This document shows positions 50,528 to 59,900 of a stretch of 64,000 bases of DNA, in pieces. Each line of letters starts with the position of its first letter. Within the stretch, counting starts at the first letter, position 1. A program made the translations under genes and the position numbers. Under the pieces are notes generated by a model, which was not told the origin of the DNA, did not search any database, and was given only the letters and a program-made list of their open reading frames with translations. This stretch comes from JBECKX01 sp964468475 (GTDB lineage: Bacteria > Zixibacteria > MSB-5A5 > CAIYYT01): assembly GCA_964468475.1 (NCBI GenBank), contig CAYXUL010000004.1:22643-86642 (forward strand). The letters are read 5' to 3'.

Positions 50528-53449
50528 ATGAACACGAATGTAGGTAATGCAAAGCTCGAGTCAGCCCAACGTTTGGAAGCTATTCATTGGCTGATTACCG
50601 AGCATAGGTTTGAAAGCGCCCGGCGCGACTTAGCTGAAATTGCGCCGGCGATTAACCAGTCAGGAGACTCTGTCCTGATGGGTACCTTACTCTATGCTCG
50701 AGCGGCCTTGGCATTTCACAATAAACCACCACGCGAAGTTCTGGGGGATGCTCTCAAAGCCTACGAACTGATTAGCGCGACCGCTGAGAATCTGGTTATC
50801 GGTCGCCTGCAGGCGTTGCTGGGCAAGATTCACGTAGCCCTTGGCGATCTTAAGGCAGGAGAAGCATATATACGCGACGCCATTTCCTCCTTCAGAAGAA
50901 TTGAGCGGGAGGATGAGTTGGTGGGTTGCTACAACAAGCTGGCTCAGGTTTATTTCATTCGCGGCGAATTCAAGCTCGCCGATAATTTCCTTTCTGATTC
51001 CCTGGAAATTCTGGAGAATTCACCTGAACGCACCGAACTCGACCTGAACAAGGCACGCGGCAATCGCGCGCGTGTTCAGACTCTTCTCGGTGATTGGAAA
51101 TCAGCGCGGCAAGCTCTTGAGAGCTGTGTTGAAGTAGCTCGCCAGAGCGGATCCTCTCCTTCCGAGGCCAAGAATTTACTTTCCCTCGGTTATGTAATGT
51201 ATTTGCAGGAAGAGTATGCGCTGGCGCGCCAAACTCTCGAACGCGCCTATGAGTTGATCAGGCAGAACGATCTTATTCGTGAACGCGCGATATATCATGA
51301 ATACATGGGCGAGGTCAGCCAGGCACTTGGTGATCTTCGCAAAGCGCGCGAGCACTATGTGCACGCGATTGAAATCGGCAATCGGATCGCTCCCGAGAGC
51401 GCGATAATCAGCCAGACGGAGCGAAGGATAGCCGAGCTTGAGTATCGCGTCGGCAACCTGGCGTTGGCGGAGGATCACGCGCGTCGAGCCCGCGATGTCG
51501 CTGAGAAAGTCGGAGAACTTGTTGAAATCGCAACTGCAAACAAAATACTGGCCGCCCTCAAAGCGATTGATGGGGACTACGCTGAAGCAGCAGCGATGTT
51601 TGGTGACCTGATTTCCTCGCTTGACCATGCTGGTGAAATGCGAGAACTCGCGCAAGCCTATTTCACTGCGGGCAAGTCACTGCTTCGATCTTCGGAGCAT
51701 CGCAAAGTCGCATCCCGCTATCTGCACTCCGCTTTGCGACTGGCGGAGAAGCTGTCGATAACTTCACTGCGAATTGCCTGCAACTACCAGTTTAGTGTTC
51801 TGGAGGTGCAGTCGGGTAACCACGATGAAGCACTGAACTACTTGACTAAGTGCGAGGCGATGGCTGCCGACAAACGCGATGATCGTGCCAAAGAAGAGTG
51901 CCGGATTCTCAGGATGAAGATTGAGGAAGATATGGTCGATGCCGGCCTCTCCAGCGAAAACGAGTTCAGCCTTTTTAGTTCGCTGTTGTCGCGAATCGAA
52001 TATGGCTCCTTGAAGACCGGATCCCTGGAAGATACCCTCAAAGTACTGTGCGATCGTTTGCACGGTAAGCGCGCATTCATTTTGACTTATGATGCGACCA
52101 GCAACAACTTTGAGGCCTTAGCCGCGCTTGGAATCGAGCAGGCGCGCCTATCCCGGGTCGCACGCGCTTTGAGCAACGGCCGCGGGGGTTCTCTGCCCCT
52201 GAATCGCCCGCTATTAGTATCGAATCTCACCCCCGAACGTCGCCGTATGTTCGACTATCTCGGGGTTGATGATGACAAAATCAGCGGATTTCTTTCGATC
52301 CCGATCCAATTGTCGCCGGAGACTAATGCTCTCATCTATGTCGATCGTAATCAGGAGTCAGTCGAATCTTTCTCGCAGGCCAATCTCCAGTTTGCGATAG
52401 CATTTTCTGACATCATTGCCTTTAAGTCATCGGAGGAACAAAAGCGGAGACTTGCCGAGGACAATCGGCGACTGAAGGATCAACTACAGAAGCAACTCGC
52501 ATTTCCGAATATCATCACCGCGAATCCTGAGATGCTGGAAACTCTTGAGCGTGTCAGCCAGGTCAAGGATTCACCGATTTCAATTCTGATTGAAGGCGAA
52601 ACCGGTACCGGCAAGGATCTGCTGGCAAAGGCGATTCATTACAATTCGAATCGCAAAGATCGCCGCTTCATATCGGTGAGCTGCGCTGCTTTGCCGGAGA
52701 CATTGCTGGAATCCGAGCTGTTTGGTTACAAGCGTGGCGCCTTCACCGGAGCGGAGGGTGAGAAAGTGGGGCTGTTCGAAGAAGCAGACGGAGGCACTTT
52801 CTTCCTCGACGAGATTGGCGATCTCCCGTTGTCAGTCCAGGTCAAACTCTTGCGCGTGATCGAGGAGAAGGAGGTCGTACGGCTCGGTGATACGTCCCCG
52901 CGAAGCGTGGATGTTCGTATCATCTCTGCAACGAACGCCGACCTTAAAGCGGCAATGGAGAATGGCGAATTCCGGCAGGATCTCTACTATCGGCTCTCGA
53001 CCTTTGCCGTGAAGCTCCCCTCGTTGCGTGAGCGCTCTGAGGATCTTCCCCTGCTAATTCGCCACTTCGTCTCGAAGTTTGAACCCGAAGTGAAAATTGA
53101 GCCGGAGGCATTCCGCATTCTGGCTGACTATGAATGGCCCGGCAATGTCCGTGAACTGGAAAACGAACTCAAGAAGCTTGTCTTACTTGCCGGCGACAAG
53201 AAATCGATATCAAGCTATATGATCTCGCGTCGCATTACCGACAGTCTGAAAGAGTCCGGGCATCGTCCCGCTGAGACTTCAGGCGATTTCTCTCTTTATG
53301 AGTACCTTGGCAGGCTTGAGCGCGAATTCATTGTTGAGGCGCTGCGCAAAGCCGGTGGCGTCAAGAAGCACGCTGCCGAGGCACTTTCAATCCCCGAGTC
53401 TACCTTGCGGTTGAAGATGAAGCAATATCATATTGCCGTCGAGAACTAG
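50528..53449 (+). CDS. Sigma-54-dependent transcriptional activator with TPR and GAF domains
   Basis: A 973-residue regulator. Residues about 10-470 are TPR-type helical repeats, about 490-640 a GAF-like domain (FILTYDATSNNFEALAALGIEQ to GFLSIPIQLSPETNALIYVDR), and about 665-900 the AAA+ core. The core has Walker A GETGTGKD (about 690-697), GAFTGA (about 737-742) and Walker B FFLDEIGD. A Fis-type helix-turn-helix closes the protein (GGVKKHAAEALSIPESTLRLKMKQ). It should remodel sigma-54 polymerase in response to a protein partner or small ligand. The long TPR front is unlike the usual short receiver or GAF regulators. Confidence 0.93.
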   Translation: MNTNVGNAKLESAQRLEAIHWLITEHRFESARRDLAEIAPAINQSGDSVLMGTLLYARAALAFHNKPPREVLGDALKAYELISATAENLVIGRLQALLGKIHVALGDLKAGEAYIRDAISSFRRIEREDELVGCYNKLAQVYFIRGEFKLADNFLSDSLEILENSPERTELDLNKARGNRARVQTLLGDWKSARQALESCVEVARQSGSSPSEAKNLLSLGYVMYLQEEYALARQTLERAYELIRQNDLIRERAIYHEYMGEVSQALGDLRKAREHYVHAIEIGNRIAPESAIISQTERRIAELEYRVGNLALAEDHARRARDVAEKVGELVEIATANKILAALKAIDGDYAEAAAMFGDLISSLDHAGEMRELAQAYFTAGKSLLRSSEHRKVASRYLHSALRLAEKLSITSLRIACNYQFSVLEVQSGNHDEALNYLTKCEAMAADKRDDRAKEECRILRMKIEEDMVDAGLSSENEFSLFSSLLSRIEYGSLKTGSLEDTLKVLCDRLHGKRAFILTYDATSNNFEALAALGIEQARLSRVARALSNGRGGSLPLNRPLLVSNLTPERRRMFDYLGVDDDKISGFLSIPIQLSPETNALIYVDRNQESVESFSQANLQFAIAFSDIIAFKSSEEQKRRLAEDNRRLKDQLQKQLAFPNIITANPEMLETLERVSQVKDSPISILIEGETGTGKDLLAKAIHYNSNRKDRRFISVSCAALPETLLESELFGYKRGAFTGAEGEKVGLFEEADGGTFFLDEIGDLPLSVQVKLLRVIEEKEVVRLGDTSPRSVDVRIISATNADLKAAMENGEFRQDLYYRLSTFAVKLPSLRERSEDLPLLIRHFVSKFEPEVKIEPEAFRILADYEWPGNVRELENELKKLVLLAGDKKSISSYMISRRITDSLKESGHRPAETSGDFSLYEYLGRLEREFIVEALRKAGGVKKHAAEALSIPESTLRLKMKQYHIAVEN

Positions 53450-53577
53450 TAGTTCCCAGCTGATTTCTTAAATCCTCTTTTTAGCCCATTCATAAGGCTG
53501 CTCACGATCTCCGTTGAGCTCTAATAAACGTGGTAAAGTAGGAATTAAAATTCTATATTCAAGCCGAGGAGAACGGT

Positions 53578-53955
53578 ATGTTACTGAATCTCTGGACAGG
53601 CTGGATCGCGTTTATCGTGGGGATCATCGCGGGGGCAATTTCTGGGCTTCGCTTTCATAGGGAAGATTTTCTCGGGGGATACTCCAGTTGGCGTCGCCGC
53701 CTGGTTCGTCTGGCTCATATTTCGCTCTTCGGATTGGGACTAATCAACATCGCCTTCGCTCTTACGGCAAGATCGCTGGAGATTGCAGATGGCCTGACCG
53801 CGGCTTCAGTCGCACTTGTTGTCGGAGCGATTACTATGCCTTTGGTTTGTTACCTGGCAGCGTATCGTAAACCACTTCGCAACCTTTTCTTCATTCCGGT
53901 TTTGTCTGTGCTTTTCGGAGTCCTCGTTATGTCGTGGAAGGTGTTACAGCAATGA
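53578..53955 (+). CDS. Four-helix membrane protein, function unknown
   Basis: A 125-residue protein with four hydrophobic helices (about 4-25, 40-64, 68-90, 98-120) and basic loops (RFHREDFLGGYSSWRRR). CCGAGGAGAACGGT precedes the ATG. Its stop overlaps the start of the radical SAM gene by 4 bp (ATGA), so the two products are probably made together. No family is recognised. Confidence 0.7.
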   Translation: MLLNLWTGWIAFIVGIIAGAISGLRFHREDFLGGYSSWRRRLVRLAHISLFGLGLINIAFALTARSLEIADGLTAASVALVVGAITMPLVCYLAAYRKPLRNLFFIPVLSVLFGVLVMSWKVLQQ

Positions 53956-55271
53956 GAATCGGTCTGGTCGCCATGAGCGGGATCCGGGTATGTGATGAGG
54001 AGCTACTACGACTGGGGTTGACTTTGCCCGGCTTCGTTGAGCGCAGCAAGATAATTGCTTCGCTGCCGAGTCTGGGGCTCCTTTCTCTCGCTGCACAGAC
54101 ACCTCCTGACTGTGAGGTCGAGTATCTTGAGATTGCCGATCTGAAGGAGCTTCAGGAGCTGCCGGAGAACTTTGATCTTGTGGGAATATCATCCTACAGC
54201 GCTCAGATTGACGAGGCCTATGAACTGGCCGCGCGCCTCAAGGCCAAAGGCATTCCCACAATTCTCGGGGGACCGCATGTAACAGCTCTACCCGAAGAAG
54301 CGGCTGAATACTGCACCGCCGTGGTCGTTGGCGAGGGGGAAGCTTGCTGGCCGGAGTTGTTGCAGGATTTCCGTAACGGTCACCTGCGAGAGCGCTATGA
54401 TGGCAGTGTTGCGGACTTTGACCTGGCAGACTCACCGATTCCAGCCTTCGAGCTACTCGATATCAGCAAATACAACCGGCTGACAGTTCAGACGAGTCGC
54501 GGCTGTCCGCATCGGTGCAGCTTTTGCGCCGGATCAATTCTACTTACGCCTCGATACAAACAGAAACCGCTGGCAAATGTACTGGCCGAGATTGACAAGA
54601 TTCTTCAGATCTGGAAGCATCCGTTTCTCGAGTTCGCCGATGACAACTCCGTTATCGATCGTGGCTACTGGAGGGAGTTAACGAAACATCTCATTCCTCG
54701 CAAGGTTCGCTGGTTTACGGAGACCGACATTTCTGTCAGCGAAGATAGTGAACTGCTGAGTCTAATGCGTCAGAGCGGCTGTGCTCAGGTGCTGGTGGGA
54801 CTTGAGAGCCCCGTGGAATCAGCACTCTCGGGAATCGAGCTGAACAGCAACTGGAAGCACCGGAAGTACCCGTATTACAAGGCCGCAATTGAGGAGATTC
54901 AGTCGCACGGCATCTCGGTCAACGGCTGCTTCATTCTCGGGCTTGACGGGCATACGACTGACATCTTCGACCAGGTTTTCGAATTTGTGCAGGAATCCGG
55001 ATTGCATGAAGTACAGGTGACGATTCTCACGCCCTTCCCGGGAACTCCTCTTTATGAGTCTCTGCTTTCCGAGGGGCGATTACTTGAGCCGCGAAACTGG
55101 AAGAAATGCACTCTCTTTGATGTCAACTATCTTCCCAGACAGATGTCGGCCGCGCAGTTGGCATCTGGATTTCGCGATCTTGTCCAGAAATTATATAGTG
55201 AAGAGTTCACTGCAGAGCGGCGCAGCAGATTCAAGCGGTTGCTGCGCAGATTTCACAAAGTGGAGGGTTGA
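53952..55271 (+). CDS. B12-binding-domain radical SAM protein
   Basis: A 439-residue protein. A cobalamin-binding-like Rossmann domain (about 1-150: FDLVGISSYSAQIDEAYELAARLKAKG, PTILGGPHVTALPEEA, VVGEGEACWPELL) precedes the radical SAM domain. That domain has the cluster motif C185-x3-C189-x2-C192 (RGCPHRCSFCAG). Later parts read FLEFADDNS, WFTETDIS and VLVGLESP. The architecture is that of BchE/HpnJ-type enzymes that act on lipids, tetrapyrroles or related substrates. The short His-less N-terminal domain may not bind B12. It is flanked by two small membrane proteins in one operon, hinting at a membrane-associated substrate. Confidence 0.9.
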   Translation: MRIGLVAMSGIRVCDEELLRLGLTLPGFVERSKIIASLPSLGLLSLAAQTPPDCEVEYLEIADLKELQELPENFDLVGISSYSAQIDEAYELAARLKAKGIPTILGGPHVTALPEEAAEYCTAVVVGEGEACWPELLQDFRNGHLRERYDGSVADFDLADSPIPAFELLDISKYNRLTVQTSRGCPHRCSFCAGSILLTPRYKQKPLANVLAEIDKILQIWKHPFLEFADDNSVIDRGYWRELTKHLIPRKVRWFTETDISVSEDSELLSLMRQSGCAQVLVGLESPVESALSGIELNSNWKHRKYPYYKAAIEEIQSHGISVNGCFILGLDGHTTDIFDQVFEFVQESGLHEVQVTILTPFPGTPLYESLLSEGRLLEPRNWKKCTLFDVNYLPRQMSAAQLASGFRDLVQKLYSEEFTAERRSRFKRLLRRFHKVEG

Positions 55272-55273
55272 AA

Positions 55274-55666
55274 ATGAGCAAGCCGATTTGGATTGCGATC
55301 CTGTTCTATGTCAGTGCGTTATATGACGGTGCTCTGGGAATCATCTTTCTGCTGTTTCCTTCAGCGCCGTTTCGCTGGTTTGAAGTCATACCTCCCAATC
55401 ACTTTGGTTATGTCCAATTCCCGGCTGCGTTGCTGATCATCTTTGCACTCCTGTTCATCATGATTGCGCGCAATCCTGTCGCAAATCGCAAGCTGATTCC
55501 ATTCGGGATGCTGCTCAAAGTGTCTTACTGCGGCGTGGTGTTCTATCACTGGTTGGCGGCCGGCATCCCCGGTATGTGGAAACCGTTCGCGTGGATTGAC
55601 CTTCTATTTCTTGTCCTGTTCATCATCGCATATTTTCAGCTTAAGCCGCAAACCAACCAGACCTGA
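55274..55666 (+). CDS. Small four-helix membrane protein
   Basis: A 130-residue protein starting at the ATG at 55274 behind GGAGGG. It has four hydrophobic segments (about 5-27, 45-65, 74-96, 102-124) and the conserved-looking loop FEVIPPNHFGYVQFPAALL. Two bases separate it from the radical SAM gene. No named family can be assigned with confidence. Confidence 0.7.
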   Translation: MSKPIWIAILFYVSALYDGALGIIFLLFPSAPFRWFEVIPPNHFGYVQFPAALLIIFALLFIMIARNPVANRKLIPFGMLLKVSYCGVVFYHWLAAGIPGMWKPFAWIDLLFLVLFIIAYFQLKPQTNQT

Positions 55667-55743
55667 TTGCGGATTCGCAGGCGCCAGAGAATTACGAGCG
55701 ACCCCGCTTGAACTTCTGAATCGTTTTCGCTATCTTGGCGCGC

Positions 55744-56529
55744 ATGACGAACCGCCAGCCCAACATCGCGAAGTCAACCGACGCAATATCTCCAAGGATG
55801 GAATGCTGGGATCATCTCGGAATTTCAAGCGCGACAGGCACGATACTCATGGAGCAAGATCGCGCGCTGCTATCAGAGGTGCGATCTGGTCAGCGCAGCA
55901 AACCGGTGCTGCGCTTCTACGAATGGAATCCTCCCGCCGTCAGTTACGGCTACAATCAGGACATAAACGAGTCGGTTCATCTCCAGGCTGTGAAGCGGCT
56001 GGGATACGACATCGTCCGCCGCCCAACCGGCGGCCGCGCGTTGCTTCATAAAGGTGATCTCTGTTATGCTGTGATCGCTCGGCGTGAGTGGCACCCGGAG
56101 TTCCGCACACTTGGTAGCACTTACCGAGCGATCGGTGGAGCACACCGCCGTGCCTTAGGAAAGCTTGGAGTGAAATCTGTTGAAACCCGGCAAAGTCTAA
56201 GTAAGCCTTCGAGTCCGCTATCCCCTTGTTTCGCTATGCTCAATCCCTTTGAGGTCACCGTTGGAGGGCGCAAAATCTGCGGCAGTGCCCAGTACAGAAG
56301 CGCCGGCGCGTTCCTGCAGCACGGTTCTCTCCGGGTCTACGATATCTGGACCCAATCTGATCTCGCTGAGCTTTGGCCTGCGGATATTGCCTTGTCTCGC
56401 GGCTCTGTGACTTCGCTGGAAGAAGAACTTGGATCTCGGATCGCGTTGGCGCAAATTGCGGACATCTGGAGCGAGGCGTTCGCAGAGGTATTCCAGGTAG
56501 ATTTTGATTCGGACACCAAGTCTGAGTAG
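55744..56529 (+). CDS. Lipoate-protein ligase A / octanoyltransferase-like protein
   Basis: About 261 residues of the biotin/lipoate ligase fold. Visible are WNPPAVSYGYNQD, the signature RRPTGGRALLHKGDLCYAVI and the lysine-containing GRKICGSAQYRSAGAFLQHGSL. These bind lipoyl or octanoyl substrates for transfer to lipoyl-domain proteins. Whether it is an ATP-using ligase or a LipM-type octanoyltransferase is not settled by the residues seen. Starts at 55744 (ATG), 55735 (TTG) or 55798 (ATG, closest to the usual family start) are all possible, and none has a strong ribosome site. Confidence 0.85.
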   Translation: MTNRQPNIAKSTDAISPRMECWDHLGISSATGTILMEQDRALLSEVRSGQRSKPVLRFYEWNPPAVSYGYNQDINESVHLQAVKRLGYDIVRRPTGGRALLHKGDLCYAVIARREWHPEFRTLGSTYRAIGGAHRRALGKLGVKSVETRQSLSKPSSPLSPCFAMLNPFEVTVGGRKICGSAQYRSAGAFLQHGSLRVYDIWTQSDLAELWPADIALSRGSVTSLEEELGSRIALAQIADIWSEAFAEVFQVDFDSDTKSE

Positions 56530-56951
56530 TGTGGTAATTGGCCAGTGTCTTTCGCGAAGAATAGAGTAATCAGTTCACGAAAAAAGAAATGGGAAGATTA
56601 AACAAAAGAAGCAGTTACAAGTCTATCTGGTGTGGAGAGAGTGTCTCGGAAAGAGTCAATTTTCGCTTGACAGAACGTGGCAGTTGGTGGTTATTTCAAG
56701 GATTGTCCGTCAACGGAAGTGCTGAGATGCAAGATTGCATACTGAGTTGCCTGCTAAGGAGTTAAGCGCATAGCATGTCCGCCAACTGGAATAGTGCCTC
56801 TCTTCGGTGGCACTCTTGTATTGCTTACTTACGAAGATAATTGGGAAAGGTTGCGCATTATCGCAATTGTTAAGGCATACTGATCTAATGTTGAAAATTC
56901 AAATCATGTTACAGATAGCTCGCTTTTTGGAAGCGACAAGGAGGTAGGTCC
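56530..56951 (+). other. Structured untranslated region before the TonB receptor gene
   Basis: No gene is supported in these 420 bases. Several hairpins are visible: CCG-TCAA-CGG (56707-56716), ATGCAA-GA-TTGCAT (56727-56740) and AGTGCC (56793-56798) with GGCACT (56809-56814). A longer-range pairing of CAGTTGGTGG (near 56684) with CCGCCAACTG (near 56779) is possible. A strong AAGGAGGT precedes the receptor start. This may be a regulatory leader. I could not recognise a known riboswitch in it. Confidence 0.35.
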
Positions 56952-59900
56952 ATGCGAATCGCTCACGTATTCAAATATGCTGCGATCTTGACCTTACTGG
57001 CGCTTTTCGCGTCTTCTGCTGTGTTGTTTGCCGGCAACACAGGTAAGCTTCGCGGCAAATTGATAAACTCCAAAACAAAGGAACCTCTACCATTTGGTGT
57101 CGTCCAGATCGACGGGACAACTATGGGTGCACAGGCTGATGCCAATGGCGAGTACATTATCATTAATGTCCCGCCGGGGACCTACAACGTCACTGCCAAG
57201 CTTCAGGGTTATCAGTCGGTAAAGACCGAGAATGTGGAAATACTGGTGGATCGCACCACCACAGTAAACTTCTCGCTGCAGGAGTCTGTGGTTGAGATGG
57301 AGACCCAGATTGTTGAAGCGCCGCGTGATTTGCTTAAGGTCGACCAATCCAACAACGTGCGTCAAATCACTGCCGAGAACATCAAGAATATGCCCGTTAC
57401 CAACGTGCAGGAACTGATGAAAACGCAGGTGGGTGTGGTCGAGCGCTTTGGTGAAATTCACATCCGTGGCGGTCGCGCCAACGAAGTTACCTATGTTGTG
57501 GACGGTGTGCCGATTAAAGATCCGCTTGGCGGTGCCGGATCAGTTGACCAGGCGATGAATATTTCGGGTAACGTGATTGAAGACTTGCAGATCATCAAGG
57601 GCGGTTTCGACGCCGAGTATGGAAATGCCGCTTCGGGAATCGTGAATATTACAACCAAAAGCGGCACGGATTATACGACTGGAAACCTGGAGTATCTTAC
57701 CGATGACCTTGGTACCGACATCCTCAACAAGAACTCCTTCAATTACGATCGCCTCGAATATAACATGTCGGGACCTGACCCCGTCGTCGGCAACAAGATT
57801 CTGCCACGCCTTGGTATCAACTGGTTCAGTGATAAAGTCTTTTACCAGCTGCAGGGAGCGGCCGATAAGACAGATGACTATGTGAGCTATAAGGACTATT
57901 TCACGTCGGCATCAGCAACGCCTTTCCGCTCACGCTCGATTCTGGGTCTGTTCGATGTTGCGGACCGAATGAAGAACGAATACGAGGCCCAGTTCCGAAT
58001 GCGCCTTCAGGCGAGTGCCAATATTCGACTAAACTTCCAGTATCGCGGTTCGTGGACCGATGCTACCGCCTTTGACTGGAATTTTATCTATACCCCCGCA
58101 ACAGCTTATGTTAATCACGATCGCTCGTCAGTTTATAAAGCGCAGTTGACGCATCAGATCGATAAATCCACCTACTATGAAGTGACATTGTCGCGATTCC
58201 TGAGAAGCTATCTTTCCGAGCCCGGAGATCCTAACACTCCCGGTGGTGGACTTACCCCTGACCAATTCACATTTTTCGAAAATTATGAGCGCTATAACGA
58301 TCTGAATCACAACGGTCATTTTGACGCTCCGGAACCCTTCGTCAATGCCAACGGCGATACGTCATGGCTTAACGGTGGTCCCTTCTATACTTTTGGCGAT
58401 GCCTTCATACCCGGTGCTTATAACGATGGCAGTGGCAATCTAGTATATGTGCCTGGTGTCGTGGATGAGTGGAATACCGCAACCGGTCAGTGGCCTCTGA
58501 ACGCATATGAAGACTTCCCGGAGTTTCGTGGCGTGAATGTGAAATTCCAGGGGCAGGGGAATTCGTCGGGAACTGACCAGAATTCTGTGGACACTATCCT
58601 GACCGATTGGAACGGCAACGGTGTCGTTGACTTCTATGAATCGGAACAATTCGCAGACTTGAACGGCGACGGACACTGGAACTCCGGTGACTACCTGATT
58701 CATGATACAAATGGAAACGGCGTCTATGACCCGTCACTTGGCGTAGATTACAACGTTGACCAACCGGAGCCGTACGTGGATGGCGACGTTTCGCTCGGTG
58801 AGCCCTTCACGGATGTCAATGGCAACGGCGTCTATGATAAGGGAATCGACATCTTCATACTTTCAGCCGATCCCGCCCGCAACCAGGACCTGAATCACTC
58901 TTCCAAATATGAAGGTCCTGATGCACCATGGCAGCCGGGAACACCATTTATTGACTTAAATGGAAACGGCATCTACGACGCCCCCAACGGCGTTTATGAT
59001 TACGGCGAACCGTTTACCGATCTCAACAAGAACGGGAAGTGGGATCCGGCCGATGGCTTCTGGGACCGGGGGCACGATCAGTATGCAGTATACCACGACC
59101 GTTCTACTGTGGACTGGCGCGCTGATTTCAAAGTCACCAAGCAGTTCAGTAAAGAACACAACGTAAAGACCGGAATGTCCCTGGATTTGTACGACATTAA
59201 GTATGCGGAGCTTGAGTATCCGCAGTTTAGATATGACGGGGCACCGGATGGCGGTCCGTGGCCGGATCGCGGCGTTTTCAGGTTCTTCTATCACCATCGT
59301 CCGACACAGGGTGCTATCTTTGTTCAGGATCAGATGACGTACGGAGCCATGATTGCTAACCTGGGCTTGCGTTACGACTTCTTTATTCAGTCCGCTGATC
59401 TGAAAACCAGTCAGACGCTGCAAACCGTGACCGGGTCCGTCGTGGGTTCACAAAATCGCTTCAGCCCCAGAATCGGGTTTAGCTATCCGATTTCGGATGT
59501 CGCAAAAGTGTTCTTCAACTACGGTCACTTCAATCAATTGCCCGAGTTGAGCGTTATGTATCAGCCCGACACGCAGGCAAGTAACGCCGCTCGCATCGTC
59601 GGTAATCCGAACTTGAATTTTTCCAAAACGATCGAGTATGAATTCGGCGTTCGCTACAAGCTTTCAGACGCATACGTGCTGAGTGCTTCAGGTTTCTACA
59701 AAGATATCTTTGGGATCATCAACACTCAAAGAGAAGGATCGGGTCCCACGGCGGCGAACGTCTATCAGAATTCTGACTATGCCCGCGCCCGCGGTCTGGA
59801 GTTCGAACTCGATAAGGACTACGGCAACTATATCCGTGGCCAGTTCACCTACAGCTACTCCTTCGCCTACGGCAAGAGCTCTTCTGCGAATTCAAACTAC

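Noticed and set aside
56806..56825. Sigma-54-like TGGCAC and TTGCT before the TonB receptor
   Set aside because: The GG and GC elements are 12 bases apart instead of 10, and TGGCAC is part of a hairpin arm.
56530..56951. Possible cobalamin riboswitch before the TonB receptor
   Set aside because: No B12-box-like conserved sequence could be found. Only generic hairpins are present.
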